A stretch of 10,845 bases of DNA from positions 1-10,845 of the forward strand of contig CAYONM010000128.1 in the NCBI GenBank assembly GCA_964405325.1, written 5' to 3'. Positions 1-7,513 of the stretch are shown here, one piece after another (within the stretch, counting starts at the first letter, position 1; every line of letters begins with the position of its first letter). The stretch is from CAYONM01 sp964405325 (GTDB lineage Bacteria; Planctomycetota; UBA11346). Below the pieces are notes generated by a model that was not told where the DNA came from, did no database searches, and was given only the letters and a program-made list of their open reading frames with translations. The position numbers and the translations under genes are program-made.

Positions 1-240
1 GTCCTCGGAAAACCACACCGAACCGCTGTGATGCCGGCGGGCCAGGATCAGATCCGGTTTTTGCCAGCACACCGTGCCCCAGCTCCAGCCGTAATTCAGC
101 AGTTTCCGATCGCTGTCGGTGAGACGGACGATGGGGCTCCAGGTGGCGCCACTGTCCACGCTGAGGCCACCTTGGCAGGGCACGTCGTGCGGGTCGCGGG
201 TGAAGGCGGCCAGTTTGCCGCCGGCCGGCGCACGGGGTAG
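1..240 (-). CDS. Partial Asp-box (BNR/sialidase-like) protein, 5' end apparently broken
   Basis: The minus strand is open for 80 codons from position 240 to the left edge and reads like a real protein. It contains the octet SVDSGATW, an exact match to the Asp-box pattern S-x-D-x-G-x-T-W of BNR/sialidase-type beta-propellers. This is followed by a Trp-rich stretch (NYGWSWGTVCW) and by RRHHSGSVWFSED, which resembles the start of a further blade. Asp-boxes are structural and do not by themselves prove sialidase activity. The frame is closed by TAG at 241-243 and TGA at 268-270. No ATG lies in the open part, and the first GTG (181-183) has no Shine-Dalgarno sequence and would fall just before the Asp-box. 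An ATG at 263 lies in another frame. The gene is therefore probably 5'-truncated or frameshifted, and its 3' part lies outside the window. The specific function is unknown. Confidence 0.5.
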
Positions 241-529
241 CTACTCCTCCCCAATCCCGCCATCGCCTCATGGTGTCACTCACAAAGGCGCGGAGAACAT
301 GGAGCAAGAGCCCAGAAAGCAGCTTTTTTCTCTGTGTCTTCGTGCCTCTGTGAGAGACAATCAGGTCCTATGGTTTGAAAGGGAAGTGGGCCTACTGGTA
401 AGGAGGCCTCCTCTTGGAGCAATGAGCGCCTGCCGACCTCAGAGCTTTGACTCGCCCTGAGGCCTGAGCTCCACCCGCCATTGTCTGTCTGCCGAGGGGT
501 TTACGCTCGCGTATACGGAGGATTGGTCC
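241..529. other. Non-coding gap with repeats upstream of the glycosyltransferase
   Basis: I find no credible gene in these 289 bases. They hold the imperfect inverted repeat at 279-354, the perfect 12-bp palindrome AGGAGGCCTCCT at 401-412, and a 6-bp inverted repeat (CCTCAG at 437-442 with CTGAGG at 457-462). The glycosyltransferase promoter must lie here, but I could not identify convincing -35 and -10 boxes. A good ribosome-binding site, GGAGGA, lies at 517-522, seven bases before the ATG at 530. Confidence 0.6.
279..354. repeat. Imperfect inverted repeat (CACAGAGGCACAGAGA-type intergenic repeat)
   Basis: The left arm at 279-304 (CTCACAAAGGCGCGGAG...) matches the reverse complement of the right arm at 330-354 (CTCTGTGTCTTCGTG...) over about 25 bases with several mismatches, around a loop of about 25 bases. 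Both arms have the A/G-rich and CTCTGTG-type texture of short dispersed intergenic repeats I have seen in many bacterial genomes. A related CTCTGTGGCTTC word occurs at 7708-7719 and CACAAAGGC at 7561-7569. It could form a transcript hairpin, but there is no clean terminator T-run after the stem. Confidence 0.5.
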
Positions 530-1789
530 ATGGCCTGTCATCGCATCGGCTTCGTCAGCACCCGCTTTGCTGGTACTGACGGCGTCAGTCTGGAGGCTCA
601 GAAATGGGCGGATGTCTATCAGGAACTGGCTTGCGAGGTGTTCTGGTATGGCGGCGTGCTCGATCGGGATCCTGCGAGGAGTATGCTGGTGCCCGAGGCA
701 TTTTTTGGCCATGACGAATGTCAGTGGATCAACGAACAGGTTTGGGGGGTGCATACCCGCTCGGAGGATGTGACTCAACGTATCGTGTTCTACAGCCAAC
801 GATTGAAGGAGACTCTTTACGAGTTTGTCAATCGTTTCAGTCTTGACTCCTTGGTTGTCGAGAATGCGCTCTGTATACCGATGAATATTCCCTTGGGTGT
901 GGCCCTGACCAGTTTCCTGACCGAAACCAATATGTCGGCGGTCGGGCATCATCACGACTTCTACTGGGAGCGCGATCGCTTCAAGCGCAATGCTATTTCC
1001 GATTACCTGGGCATGGCTTTTCCGCCGGTGTTGCCAGCGATGCAACATGTCGTGATCAATACCCTGGCCCGTCTGGACTTGGCTGCTCGGCGTGGGGTAC
1101 CATCGACGGTGGTGCCGAATGTGCATAATTTCGAGCAGGAAGCGCCATCCCAGGATGAGTATCTGGATGACATGAAGATCGATCTCGGTTTCAACAACGA
1201 TGATGTCATCATCTTGCAGCCGACTCGAGTGATTCCGCGTAAGGGTATTCCGCATTCCATCGCTCTGGTCGAGGAGCTCGCTATTCCAAACGCCAAGCTG
1301 GTGGTCAGTCACAAGACCGGCGACGAAGGCGTGGCCTACAAACAGTTTCTGCAGACCATGGCCGAACGGCGTGGGGTGGAGTTGGTGTTTATCGACGAGC
1401 GCATCGACGAGTTCCGCCGTCGCGATGAGCAGGGCCGGAAGATCTATTCACTGGGCGATGCCTATCACATTGCCGATTTCGTCACCTACCCTTCTATCTA
1501 CGAGGGCTTCGGCAATGCCTTGCTGGAGACCATTTATTATCGCAAACCGTTTTTGATCAATCGCTACACGACCTTTGTTGAGGATATCGAGCCCTGTGGC
1601 CTGCGGGCGGTGGTGATCGACCAGTTCATCACCGATGAAGCGGCGCAGGAGGCGCGACGCTGTATCTTGGATAAAGCTTACGCCGCTGACCTGTGCGAGC
1701 ACAACTACCAGGTGGCGTTGGAACACTTCAGCTACAAGCCCTTGCGGATCAAACTGAAGTATCTGCTGGATACGCAGACGCTTTTTTGA
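530..1789 (+). CDS. GT4-family glycosyltransferase
   Basis: A 419-residue, GT-B fold glycosyltransferase of family 4 (Glycos_transf_1), probably cytoplasmic and using a nucleotide-sugar donor. The C-terminal donor-binding domain shows PTRVIPRKGI at residues 231-240, the basic donor-phosphate segment that usually opens this domain, and the E-x7-E motif EGFGNALLE at 325-333. A distinctive HHHDFYWERD stretch at 140-149 lies in the N-terminal acceptor-side domain. No signal peptide or membrane segment is visible. The ATG at 530 is supported by GGAGGA at 517-522. Length is normal for GT4. The acceptor and sugar cannot be read from sequence. The motif texture reminds me of enzymes making glycosylglycerate-type solutes, but that is only an impression. 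A HAD hydrolase encoded nearby on the other strand could act in the same pathway. The 3' end overlaps the convergent membrane-protein gene by 41 bp. Confidence 0.88.
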   Translation: MACHRIGFVSTRFAGTDGVSLEAQKWADVYQELACEVFWYGGVLDRDPARSMLVPEAFFGHDECQWINEQVWGVHTRSEDVTQRIVFYSQRLKETLYEFVNRFSLDSLVVENALCIPMNIPLGVALTSFLTETNMSAVGHHHDFYWERDRFKRNAISDYLGMAFPPVLPAMQHVVINTLARLDLAARRGVPSTVVPNVHNFEQEAPSQDEYLDDMKIDLGFNNDDVIILQPTRVIPRKGIPHSIALVEELAIPNAKLVVSHKTGDEGVAYKQFLQTMAERRGVELVFIDERIDEFRRRDEQGRKIYSLGDAYHIADFVTYPSIYEGFGNALLETIYYRKPFLINRYTTFVEDIEPCGLRAVVIDQFITDEAAQEARRCILDKAYAADLCEHNYQVALEHFSYKPLRIKLKYLLDTQTLF

Positions 1790-2147
1790 TCGCCATGCTG
1801 CCATAGTCCCAGGAGCCGGAATTGTTTTCGTCGGTTTCCGGCTCGATCAGATAGCCGGCCAGGGCGATGGCGGTGGCGGTGAGCAGCAGCGCAGCCGATA
1901 TCAAACGTGGCCACAGGGGCAGGCGTCGCCACAGCAGCGGCAGGGCCGCTAGGCCCAGTATCAGGCCGGCCCACCACGGCGCGCTGCGCAACCAGAAGCC
2001 GGCGTTCGGATCAGACGCGAAGGTCATGATGGCGTTGGTGGCCAGGATCAACGAGAACGTCAGCAGCAGACGCAGTGACCAGGCCAGGGACTGGTGTTGT
2101 TGACGATAACACAACACCCCAGCGGCAATCAGGGGCGGCAGTCCCAT
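1749..2147 (-). CDS. Small hypothetical multi-pass membrane protein
   Basis: A 132-residue hydrophobic protein that I do not recognise. From the ATG at 2147 it has clear membrane segments at about residues 24-42, 56-73 and 82-101, plus a weaker hydrophobic N-terminus. Its polar, acidic C-terminal tail includes EPETDENNSG. Third codon positions are strongly G/C, which supports real coding. The frame stays open to a TTG at 2252, but codons there look non-coding. In another minus frame the stretch from about 2260 to 2147 reads as plausible protein (PYFSCSGTITVQNPDG), so a frameshift that removed an N-terminal part is possible. The Shine-Dalgarno sequence before 2147 is weak (AGGCAG). It lies 120 bp downstream of the HAD gene on the same strand and may be co-transcribed with it. 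Its end overlaps the convergent glycosyltransferase gene by 41 bp. Confidence 0.55.
   Translation of the reverse strand: MGLPPLIAAGVLCYRQQHQSLAWSLRLLLTFSLILATNAIMTFASDPNAGFWLRSAPWWAGLILGLAALPLLWRRLPLWPRLISAALLLTATAIALAGYLIEPETDENNSGSWDYGSMAIKKASAYPADTSV
1813..1844. terminator. Possible stem-loop near the convergent gene ends
   Basis: GAGCCGGAA at 1813-1821 pairs perfectly with TTCCGGCTC at 1836-1844 around a 14-base loop, starting 24 bases after the glycosyltransferase stop. There is no following T-run and the loop is long, so an intrinsic terminator is only a weak possibility. The sequence also lies inside the opposing membrane-protein gene. Confidence 0.25.
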
Positions 2148-2267
2148 CAATCCGACTGCCTGCAAGTGGCAGTGCCGAGAATGCCGTCGATCCGTCGGGA
2201 TTCTGCACGGTGATCGTTCCGGAGCAGGAGAAATAGGGCTTTTCCGCTCCAAACCGTGCGACTGGGC

Positions 2268-3146
2268 CTATAGCACGCAGTCCGGCAGTTGTTCCAGCGA
2301 GGTCAGGATCAGGTCTGGCTCGTTCGCATGGGCTTCGGCGTGCTGCTCGCGCAGGCGCAGCGAGCGCCGATCGCCAGCGAACAGGGCTGTGCGCATGCCG
2401 GCTTGGCTGGCCGGCAGGATGTCATTCAGCTTGTCATTGCCGACGTACAGGCATTGCCGTGGCTCGATGTTCCGTTCGGCCAAGGCGGCGACCGCCTGAT
2501 CATAGAGCCAGCGGTCCGGTTTGGCCCGGCGATGGGCGTAGGAATACCAGCGTAGTTCCGGGTCGAAACCGAGTTCGGTCAAGCCGGCCAGGAACAGGGC
2601 CGGAAACAGCAAGGACGTGTAGAACTGTGCATTGGAGACGATGCCCATACCCACATCGGCATCGCGCAGTCGGGCCAGCACCTGCTGCGAACCGGGCATG
2701 GGCCAGACCGGGTTGGTCAACAATTCGTACTGCAAGGCCACGATCGGCAGTTGTTCGTCTGTGGGGAGGCGATCGATCTGGCCACGTTCGTGCAAGTTTT
2801 GGCAGCAGCTACGCCAGCACAGCCGGATATCCACCTCGGGCACCGGGTGGCCCAGCTCTCGGGCTTCCTGTTGGTGCTGGTGGATCGCCTCGATCAGCAC
2901 GCGCGCTGCGGCATCCGCATTGCCGGTCAGGGTGATGTCGACCGCCTGCAGAGCGGCGATCATGGCGCTACCCTCGGATATTTCGTCGGCGATGGAAATG
3001 TCGCCAGAGGCGGAGATCACCAGGGTGCCGTAGACATCCCAGACGACCACACGGATATCGGGTAACGGCTGCAGTCGCGGTTCCAGGCCGGTTGGCTGGG
3101 CGTCCAACTCCTGACTGTGTTGCCGGATGATGTCGAGCTGATCCAT
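2268..3146 (-). CDS. HAD-superfamily hydrolase (DVYGT-type motif I)
   Basis: A 292-residue cytoplasmic Rossmann-fold hydrolase of the haloacid dehalogenase superfamily. Motif I is WDVYGTL at residues 36-42 with the predicted nucleophile Asp37. Motif II is VSNAQ (Ser171), motif III is AKPD (Lys209), and motif IV is VGNDKLND at 235-242. The general acid/base Asp expected two residues after the nucleophile in HAD phosphatases is replaced by Tyr39. DxYGT is the form typical of 2-haloacid dehalogenases, so simple phosphatase activity should not be assumed. The residue 43-125 segment would form the cap. The ATG at 3146 is preferred, although no Shine-Dalgarno sequence is visible, because the further upstream open frame (to 3248) translates a GC-rich repeat. 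The convergent neighbour is a GT4 glycosyltransferase, so a sugar-phosphate or glycosylated substrate is possible. The N-terminal 30 residues are family-specific and unassigned. Confidence 0.8.
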   Translation of the reverse strand: MDQLDIIRQHSQELDAQPTGLEPRLQPLPDIRVVVWDVYGTLVISASGDISIADEISEGSAMIAALQAVDITLTGNADAAARVLIEAIHQHQQEARELGHPVPEVDIRLCWRSCCQNLHERGQIDRLPTDEQLPIVALQYELLTNPVWPMPGSQQVLARLRDADVGMGIVSNAQFYTSLLFPALFLAGLTELGFDPELRWYSYAHRRAKPDRWLYDQAVAALAERNIEPRQCLYVGNDKLNDILPASQAGMRTALFAGDRRSLRLREQHAEAHANEPDLILTSLEQLPDCVL

Positions 3147-3160
3147 GGGTGAGGAGTGTA

Positions 3161-3275
3161 GGCGGGAAACCCGCCAGCCAAGGGGCGGGAGCAACGGGAT
3201 GCCGGCCAGCAGGAAGGATGCCGGTGCGCAGGCGGGACGCCTGCGCACCGGCGTCTGCTCCTGCGCACCGGCGTC
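3161..3275. repeat. GC-rich hairpin repeat cluster
   Basis: This intergenic stretch contains a very strong hairpin. GCCGGTGCGCAGGCG (3220-3234) and CGCCTGCGCACCGGC (3238-3252) pair perfectly over 15 bp around a GGA loop, and the pairing extends to 3217 and 3255 through one G-T wobble. The right arm is repeated exactly as CCTGCGCACCGGCGTC at 3240-3255 and 3260-3275. A smaller perfect hairpin, GGCGGG-AAA-CCCGCC, lies at 3161-3175. This looks like a REP-like dispersed palindromic repeat. It sits just downstream of the RND permease gene (minus strand) and could stabilise that mRNA end or attenuate read-through into the HAD gene. No T-run follows on the minus strand. Confidence 0.65.
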
Positions 3276-3294
3276 CGGTCTTGTTTGCTGGGGC

Positions 3295-6200
3295 TTATCT
3301 GGCCGCTTGCCGATTCGCCATGAAATACAGCACTGGCACCGCCATGCGTGATATCAGCAGGCTGGCGATTTCGCCGAAGATCAGGCTGATTGCCAGGCCC
3401 TGGAAAATCGGGTCCATCAAAATCACTCCGGCGCCAACCATCACCGCGGCAGCGGTCAGCAGCATGGGGCGGAAGCGGACTGCGCCGGCATCGATGACTG
3501 CTTCATCCAAAGGCATGCCCTCGCGCAGGCGTAGATCGATGAAGTCCACCAGGATGATGCTGTTGCGTACCACAATGCCGGCACCGGCCATGAAGCCGAT
3601 CATGCTGGTGGCGGTGAAAAAGGCACCCATGCCGGCGTGGGCTGGCAAAATGCCCACCAGACTGAAAGGGATGGCGCTCATGACGACGATGGGTGTCATA
3701 AAACTCTTGAACCAGCCGACCATCAACAGGTAGATCAAAATGCAGACCATGCCGAAGGCGATTCCCAGATCCCGGAAGACTTCGATGGTGATTTGCCATT
3801 CGCCATCCCATTTGATGGCCGGTTCCAGGTTGTTGGTCGGCAGGCTGGCATTGTACAGGTCGATGTGCTCTTTGTTGCCGCCAAAATCGCTGCCTTTGAG
3901 CTTGGCCAGCTCTTGGTTGATTTCCAGGATCGCGTAGATGGGGCTTTCAATCGTGCCGGCGACATCGGCCGTGACATAGGTGACCGGCATCAGGTTCTTG
4001 TGATAGATGCTCTGATCCAGGGTTTCGCGACGGACCTGGACCAATTCCCGGAGCGGAACCAATTGCGGACCGTGGTTTGACTGTGCATGCAGGCGCAGAC
4101 CAAGGATGTCGTCGACCGAGCTTCTTTGAGCGCGCGGCAGTTCCAGACGGATGGGGACGTCTTCTTTTTCCAGGGCCTGGTGCAGCAAACCAACCTGGGT
4201 GCCGCCCACGGCCACTTCCAGGGTGGTGGCGATGGTTGTTGCCGGGATACCATGCAGGGCTGCTTTTTCCTTGTCGATGACGAAACGCACCTGCTCCTGC
4301 GGTGCTTCCACGTACCAATCCACATCAACCACGCCATCGGTGCTTTCGAAGATATCTTTCACCGCACTGGCCAGGGCGATCCGCTGTTCCTGGTCGGGGG
4401 CGTAGATTTCTGCCACCAGCGTCTGTAATACGGGGGGGCCGGGTGGCACCTCGGCTACGGCGATGTTGGCGCCGTAGCGATCGGCGATGGCCTTCAATTC
4501 CGGTCGCACGCGCCCGGCGATGGCATGGCTTTGCGCGGCGCGATCGTGCTTGGGCTTGAGGTTGACCTGTATATCCGCCACCGGCGCACCGGATCGCATG
4601 AAATAATGTCGGACCAGGCCATTGAAATTGAACGGTGCCGCGGTGCCGACGTAGACCTGGTAATTTTCTAGTTCAGGTTCATCGCGCAGACTGGCGGCCA
4701 ATTCGCGAGTGACTCGCGCGGTCTGCTCCAGAGAAGAACCCTCGGGCATGTTGACGATCACCTGGAATTCCGACTTGTTGTCGAAGGGCAGCATTTTCAC
4801 CTGCACCAGCTTGGCCGGGACCAAGGCCATGGCGACCAATAGCAGCAGGCTGATCAGGCCCAAAAAGACCCAGCGCCAGATGGTCGAATGGATCAGGTGG
4901 CCCATGAACCAGCGATAACTGGTGGTAAACCATCCTTCGCCTTGCTCGTGTGGGTTGGCAGGTTGGTTGGCATTTGGCCCATGTCGTTTCAGTACATGCA
5001 GTGCGGCCCAGGGGGTGACCATGAACGCGACGATCAGGCTGAAGAACATGGCCGCGGAGGCGCCGATGGGAATCGGTCGCATATAGGGCCCCATCAAGCC
5101 GCCGACGGTGGCCATGGGCAAGATGGCCGCAATGACCGCCCAGGTGGCGAGGATGGTCGGATTGCCGACCTCGGCCGTGGCGTGCACGGCGATTTGTGCC
5201 AGGCTCTTACTTTGGCTTTCTGGCAAGTGTCGGTGTCTGACAATATTCTCCACCACCACGATGGCGTCGTCCACCAGGATGCCGATGCTGAAGATCAGCG
5301 CAAATAAGGTGATGCGATTCAAGGTGTAGCCGTACAGGTAGAACACCAACAGGGTCAGGGCCAGGGTGGTGGGAATGGCCACCAATACGATCAGGCTCTC
5401 GCGCCAGCCGAGCATGAGCATGATCAGCAGACTCACCGAGATGATGGCGATACCCATGTGGAACAGCAGCTCGTTAGATTTTTCAGCCGCGGTATCGCCG
5501 TAATGGCGGGTAACGCTGAGCTCGCAGTTGTCGGGAATCAATTGTCCGCGGAGGGTGCTGACCTTCTGCAGTACCTCCTCGGCCACGGTGATGGCGTTGG
5601 TGCCCGGTCGTTTGGCCACCGACAGGGTGACTGCCGCTTGGTCGCTGGTTTTCGGGCTGCCGTAGAAGACGTAGCTGTCGACGTCCGCCGGACCGTCGCG
5701 GATCTCGGCGACATCGCGTAGGGCGACCGGTGCCCCCTGGAACACGCCGACCACGGCGTTGCCGACTTCCTCGGCGGTATGGAAGAAGCCGCCGGATTCG
5801 ATGCGAATGGTCTTGTTGTCGGCAATCAGGTTGCCAGCGTGGTATTGGGCGTTGGCGGCTTGGAGGACGGGAATCAGCGCCGCTGGCGAGAGCTGATGCG
5901 CAGCCAGGCGCACCGGATCGAGCTCGACCCGGATCTGCCGATTGACGCCACCGATGATGCTGGTCTCGGCGACATCGGGCACCTGCTTGATGGCATTTTC
6001 CATTTCCGCGGCGAGGCGCCGCAGGTGATAATGATCGAGCTCGTCCGAATGCAGGGTCAGCGCCAGGATCGACACATCATCGATGGTTTTCAGTTTGACC
6101 AGGGGCATGCTGACGCCCTGAGGGATGATGTCGAAATTCGCCTGCAATTTCGAGTGCAGATTGACCAGGGCGCGCTCGTTGTCCTCGCCCACTTCGAAGC

Positions 6201-6504
6201 GGACAATGGTCATGGCGCGGCCAGGCATGGCAGTGGAATAGACGTATTCGACGCCGTCGATCTCCCACAGCAGCTGTTCCATGGGGCGGATTACCCGTTG
6301 CTGCACTTCCGAAGCCGAGGAGCCGGGCATGGCCACCAGCACGTCGATCATCGGCACCTTGATCTGCGGCTCTTCTTCCCGCGGCAGCATGATGACGGAG
6401 AACAAGCCCAGCAGAATGGAGGCGATGACCACCAGCGGTGTCAATTTCGATTGGATGAACGAGCCGGCCAGGCTGCCGGCGAAGCCTTCGTGTTCAGTCG
6501 ACAT
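3295..6504 (-). CDS. RND efflux permease (AcrB/HAE-like inner-membrane pump)
   Basis: A 1069-residue resistance-nodulation-division permease, the proton-driven inner-membrane motor of a tripartite pump. TM1 is at about residues 22-40, followed by PREEEPQI (41-48). A periplasmic porter region precedes TM2-TM6. TM4 carries the paired proton-relay aspartates Asp412-Asp413 in GILVDDAIVVVENI. A second periplasmic half and TM7-TM12 follow. In TM10, GIVVRNSIILVD places Arg980 where AcrB has its relay Lys940, a conservative change. Length is normal for the family. The substrate (drug, metal or other) cannot be told; there is no clear heavy-metal (CusA) signature. The ATG at 6504 is chosen over an ATG at 6510 and the longer frame to 6663 because GGGAG (minus strand, 6511-6515) is six bases upstream of it. 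It overlaps the membrane-fusion gene by 11 bp, implying translational coupling. Confidence 0.95.
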   Translation of the reverse strand: MSTEHEGFAGSLAGSFIQSKLTPLVVIASILLGLFSVIMLPREEEPQIKVPMIDVLVAMPGSSASEVQQRVIRPMEQLLWEIDGVEYVYSTAMPGRAMTIVRFEVGEDNERALVNLHSKLQANFDIIPQGVSMPLVKLKTIDDVSILALTLHSDELDHYHLRRLAAEMENAIKQVPDVAETSIIGGVNRQIRVELDPVRLAAHQLSPAALIPVLQAANAQYHAGNLIADNKTIRIESGGFFHTAEEVGNAVVGVFQGAPVALRDVAEIRDGPADVDSYVFYGSPKTSDQAAVTLSVAKRPGTNAITVAEEVLQKVSTLRGQLIPDNCELSVTRHYGDTAAEKSNELLFHMGIAIISVSLLIMLMLGWRESLIVLVAIPTTLALTLLVFYLYGYTLNRITLFALIFSIGILVDDAIVVVENIVRHRHLPESQSKSLAQIAVHATAEVGNPTILATWAVIAAILPMATVGGLMGPYMRPIPIGASAAMFFSLIVAFMVTPWAALHVLKRHGPNANQPANPHEQGEGWFTTSYRWFMGHLIHSTIWRWVFLGLISLLLLVAMALVPAKLVQVKMLPFDNKSEFQVIVNMPEGSSLEQTARVTRELAASLRDEPELENYQVYVGTAAPFNFNGLVRHYFMRSGAPVADIQVNLKPKHDRAAQSHAIAGRVRPELKAIADRYGANIAVAEVPPGPPVLQTLVAEIYAPDQEQRIALASAVKDIFESTDGVVDVDWYVEAPQEQVRFVIDKEKAALHGIPATTIATTLEVAVGGTQVGLLHQALEKEDVPIRLELPRAQRSSVDDILGLRLHAQSNHGPQLVPLRELVQVRRETLDQSIYHKNLMPVTYVTADVAGTIESPIYAILEINQELAKLKGSDFGGNKEHIDLYNASLPTNNLEPAIKWDGEWQITIEVFRDLGIAFGMVCILIYLLMVGWFKSFMTPIVVMSAIPFSLVGILPAHAGMGAFFTATSMIGFMAGAGIVVRNSIILVDFIDLRLREGMPLDEAVIDAGAVRFRPMLLTAAAVMVGAGVILMDPIFQGLAISLIFGEIASLLISRMAVPVLYFMANRQAAR

Positions 6505-7513
6505 GTGCATCTCCCGCCAGCGCTTGACCGTCAACCAGGTTGCGGTCGGGGCTGCGCAGGATTTGTTCGCCGACATCCAGGCCGGAAAGGATTTCCACCT
6601 GACCCGTATCAATGCGACCGCTGCGGACCAGTCGCATGTGTGCCTGGCCTTCGTTGGCGACAAAGACCACCTGCAATTGGCCGCGTTGTTGCAGCGCGGT
6701 GGTGGGGATGCGGATCGAGTTCCGCTCGCCGACCGGCACCCGCAGCCGAGCGAAGCGGCCGATGCGCAGGACCGGATGTGGTTCCAGGTCCACCTTGATC
6801 AGTACCGTACGGCTCATGGGATCGGCGGTCGGCCCGATTTCTGCAACGGTGCCGCTGATGGCCTGTTCTTCGATGCTGGCTTGCAGCGATTCTCCCACGC
6901 TCAGATGGTCGATCACCCGTTCCGGGACGTTGGCTTGGAGCCGCAGTTGTTTGGGTGACGCCAGGGTGAGGAGGGGCTGGCCGGGCATGGCCAGATCGCC
7001 AGCGTCAGCCTGCTTGGCGGTGATTACGCCAGCGAAGGGGGCGGCGATGGTGGTGTAGTTCAGCATGGCAGTGGCTTCGGCCACGGCTTCGCGAGCGATA
7101 TCCGCCTGAGTGGCGACATTTTCGTATTCGCGCTGGGTCACGGCGCCATCGGACAGCAATTGTTTAAAGCGAGCCAGTTCCCGCTCAGCCTGATCTCGGC
7201 TGGCTTCGGCCTGCCGCAGCTTGGCCTGCACCTCCTTGGCATCGATGCGGATCAGCGGATCGCCTGCGGCAACCTGGTCGCCAAGGTTCACCAGCAGTGT
7301 GGCGATGGTGCCCGGCAGTTGGGCAGCAATGTCGGCCTGTTGTCGGGAAATGATTGTGCCGACCACCTCTTCGGCGATGGGCACCGTCTGGCTCTGGACT
7401 AGCAGCAACTCGGCCTGGATCGGCGGACCCGGCTGGTGCGGCGCGGCGGGGAAGTGGGAGGCCTGATGCGCAGTGCATCCGGCCAATAGAAGGATGGGGA
7501 GTAGTCGGGTCAT
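6494..7513 (-). CDS. RND periplasmic adaptor (membrane-fusion lipoprotein)
   Basis: A 339-residue periplasmic adaptor that bridges the RND permease and the TolC-like channel. Residues 1-13 form a short lipoprotein signal ending in the lipobox LAGC, so Cys13 should be lipidated and anchor the protein in the inner membrane. The first half of the biotinyl-lipoyl-like domain is at about 60-90 (PGTIATLLVNLGDQVAAGDPL). A helical coiled-coil hairpin follows at about 92-150. The second lipoyl half is at about 153-185 (TTIAAPFAGVIT...AGDLAMPGQPL). Beta-barrel and membrane-proximal domains make up the remainder. The start at 7513 is backed by AAGGA seven bases upstream (minus strand). The longer open frame to 7627 adds residues before the signal and is rejected. 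The gene lies 244 bp after the TolC-like gene and overlaps the permease gene by 11 bp. Confidence 0.94.
   Translation of the reverse strand: MTRLLPILLLAGCTAHQASHFPAAPHQPGPPIQAELLLVQSQTVPIAEEVVGTIISRQQADIAAQLPGTIATLLVNLGDQVAAGDPLIRIDAKEVQAKLRQAEASRDQAERELARFKQLLSDGAVTQREYENVATQADIAREAVAEATAMLNYTTIAAPFAGVITAKQADAGDLAMPGQPLLTLASPKQLRLQANVPERVIDHLSVGESLQASIEEQAISGTVAEIGPTADPMSRTVLIKVDLEPHPVLRIGRFARLRVPVGERNSIRIPTTALQQRGQLQVVFVANEGQAHMRLVRSGRIDTGQVEILSGLDVGEQILRSPDRNLVDGQALAGDAHVD
6511..6515 (-). promoter_or_regulatory. Ribosome-binding site deciding the RND permease start
   Basis: GGGAG on the minus strand directly abuts an ATG at 6510 and lies six bases from the ATG at 6504. The second spacing is functional and the first is not, so the start is 6504. 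The site lies inside the 3' end of the membrane-fusion gene. Confidence 0.65.

Noticed and set aside
392..1312. 306-residue open frame antisense to the glycosyltransferase
   Set aside because: It is a shadow of strong GT4 coding on the plus strand. Its composition is His/Gln/Arg-rich and no domain is visible.
3147..3248. N-terminal extension of the HAD protein to an ATG at 3248
   Set aside because: The added residues are the translation of GC-rich palindromic repeats. The HAD family region starts naturally at 3146.
6505..6663. N-terminal extension of the RND permease
   Set aside because: It lies inside the adaptor coding sequence, and the family's N-terminus and the GGGAG site fit the ATG at 6504.
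5779..6798. 339-residue plus-strand open frame across the RND permease and adaptor
   Set aside because: It is antisense to two unmistakable genes, spans their junction, and has low-complexity, Asp/Gly/His-rich content.
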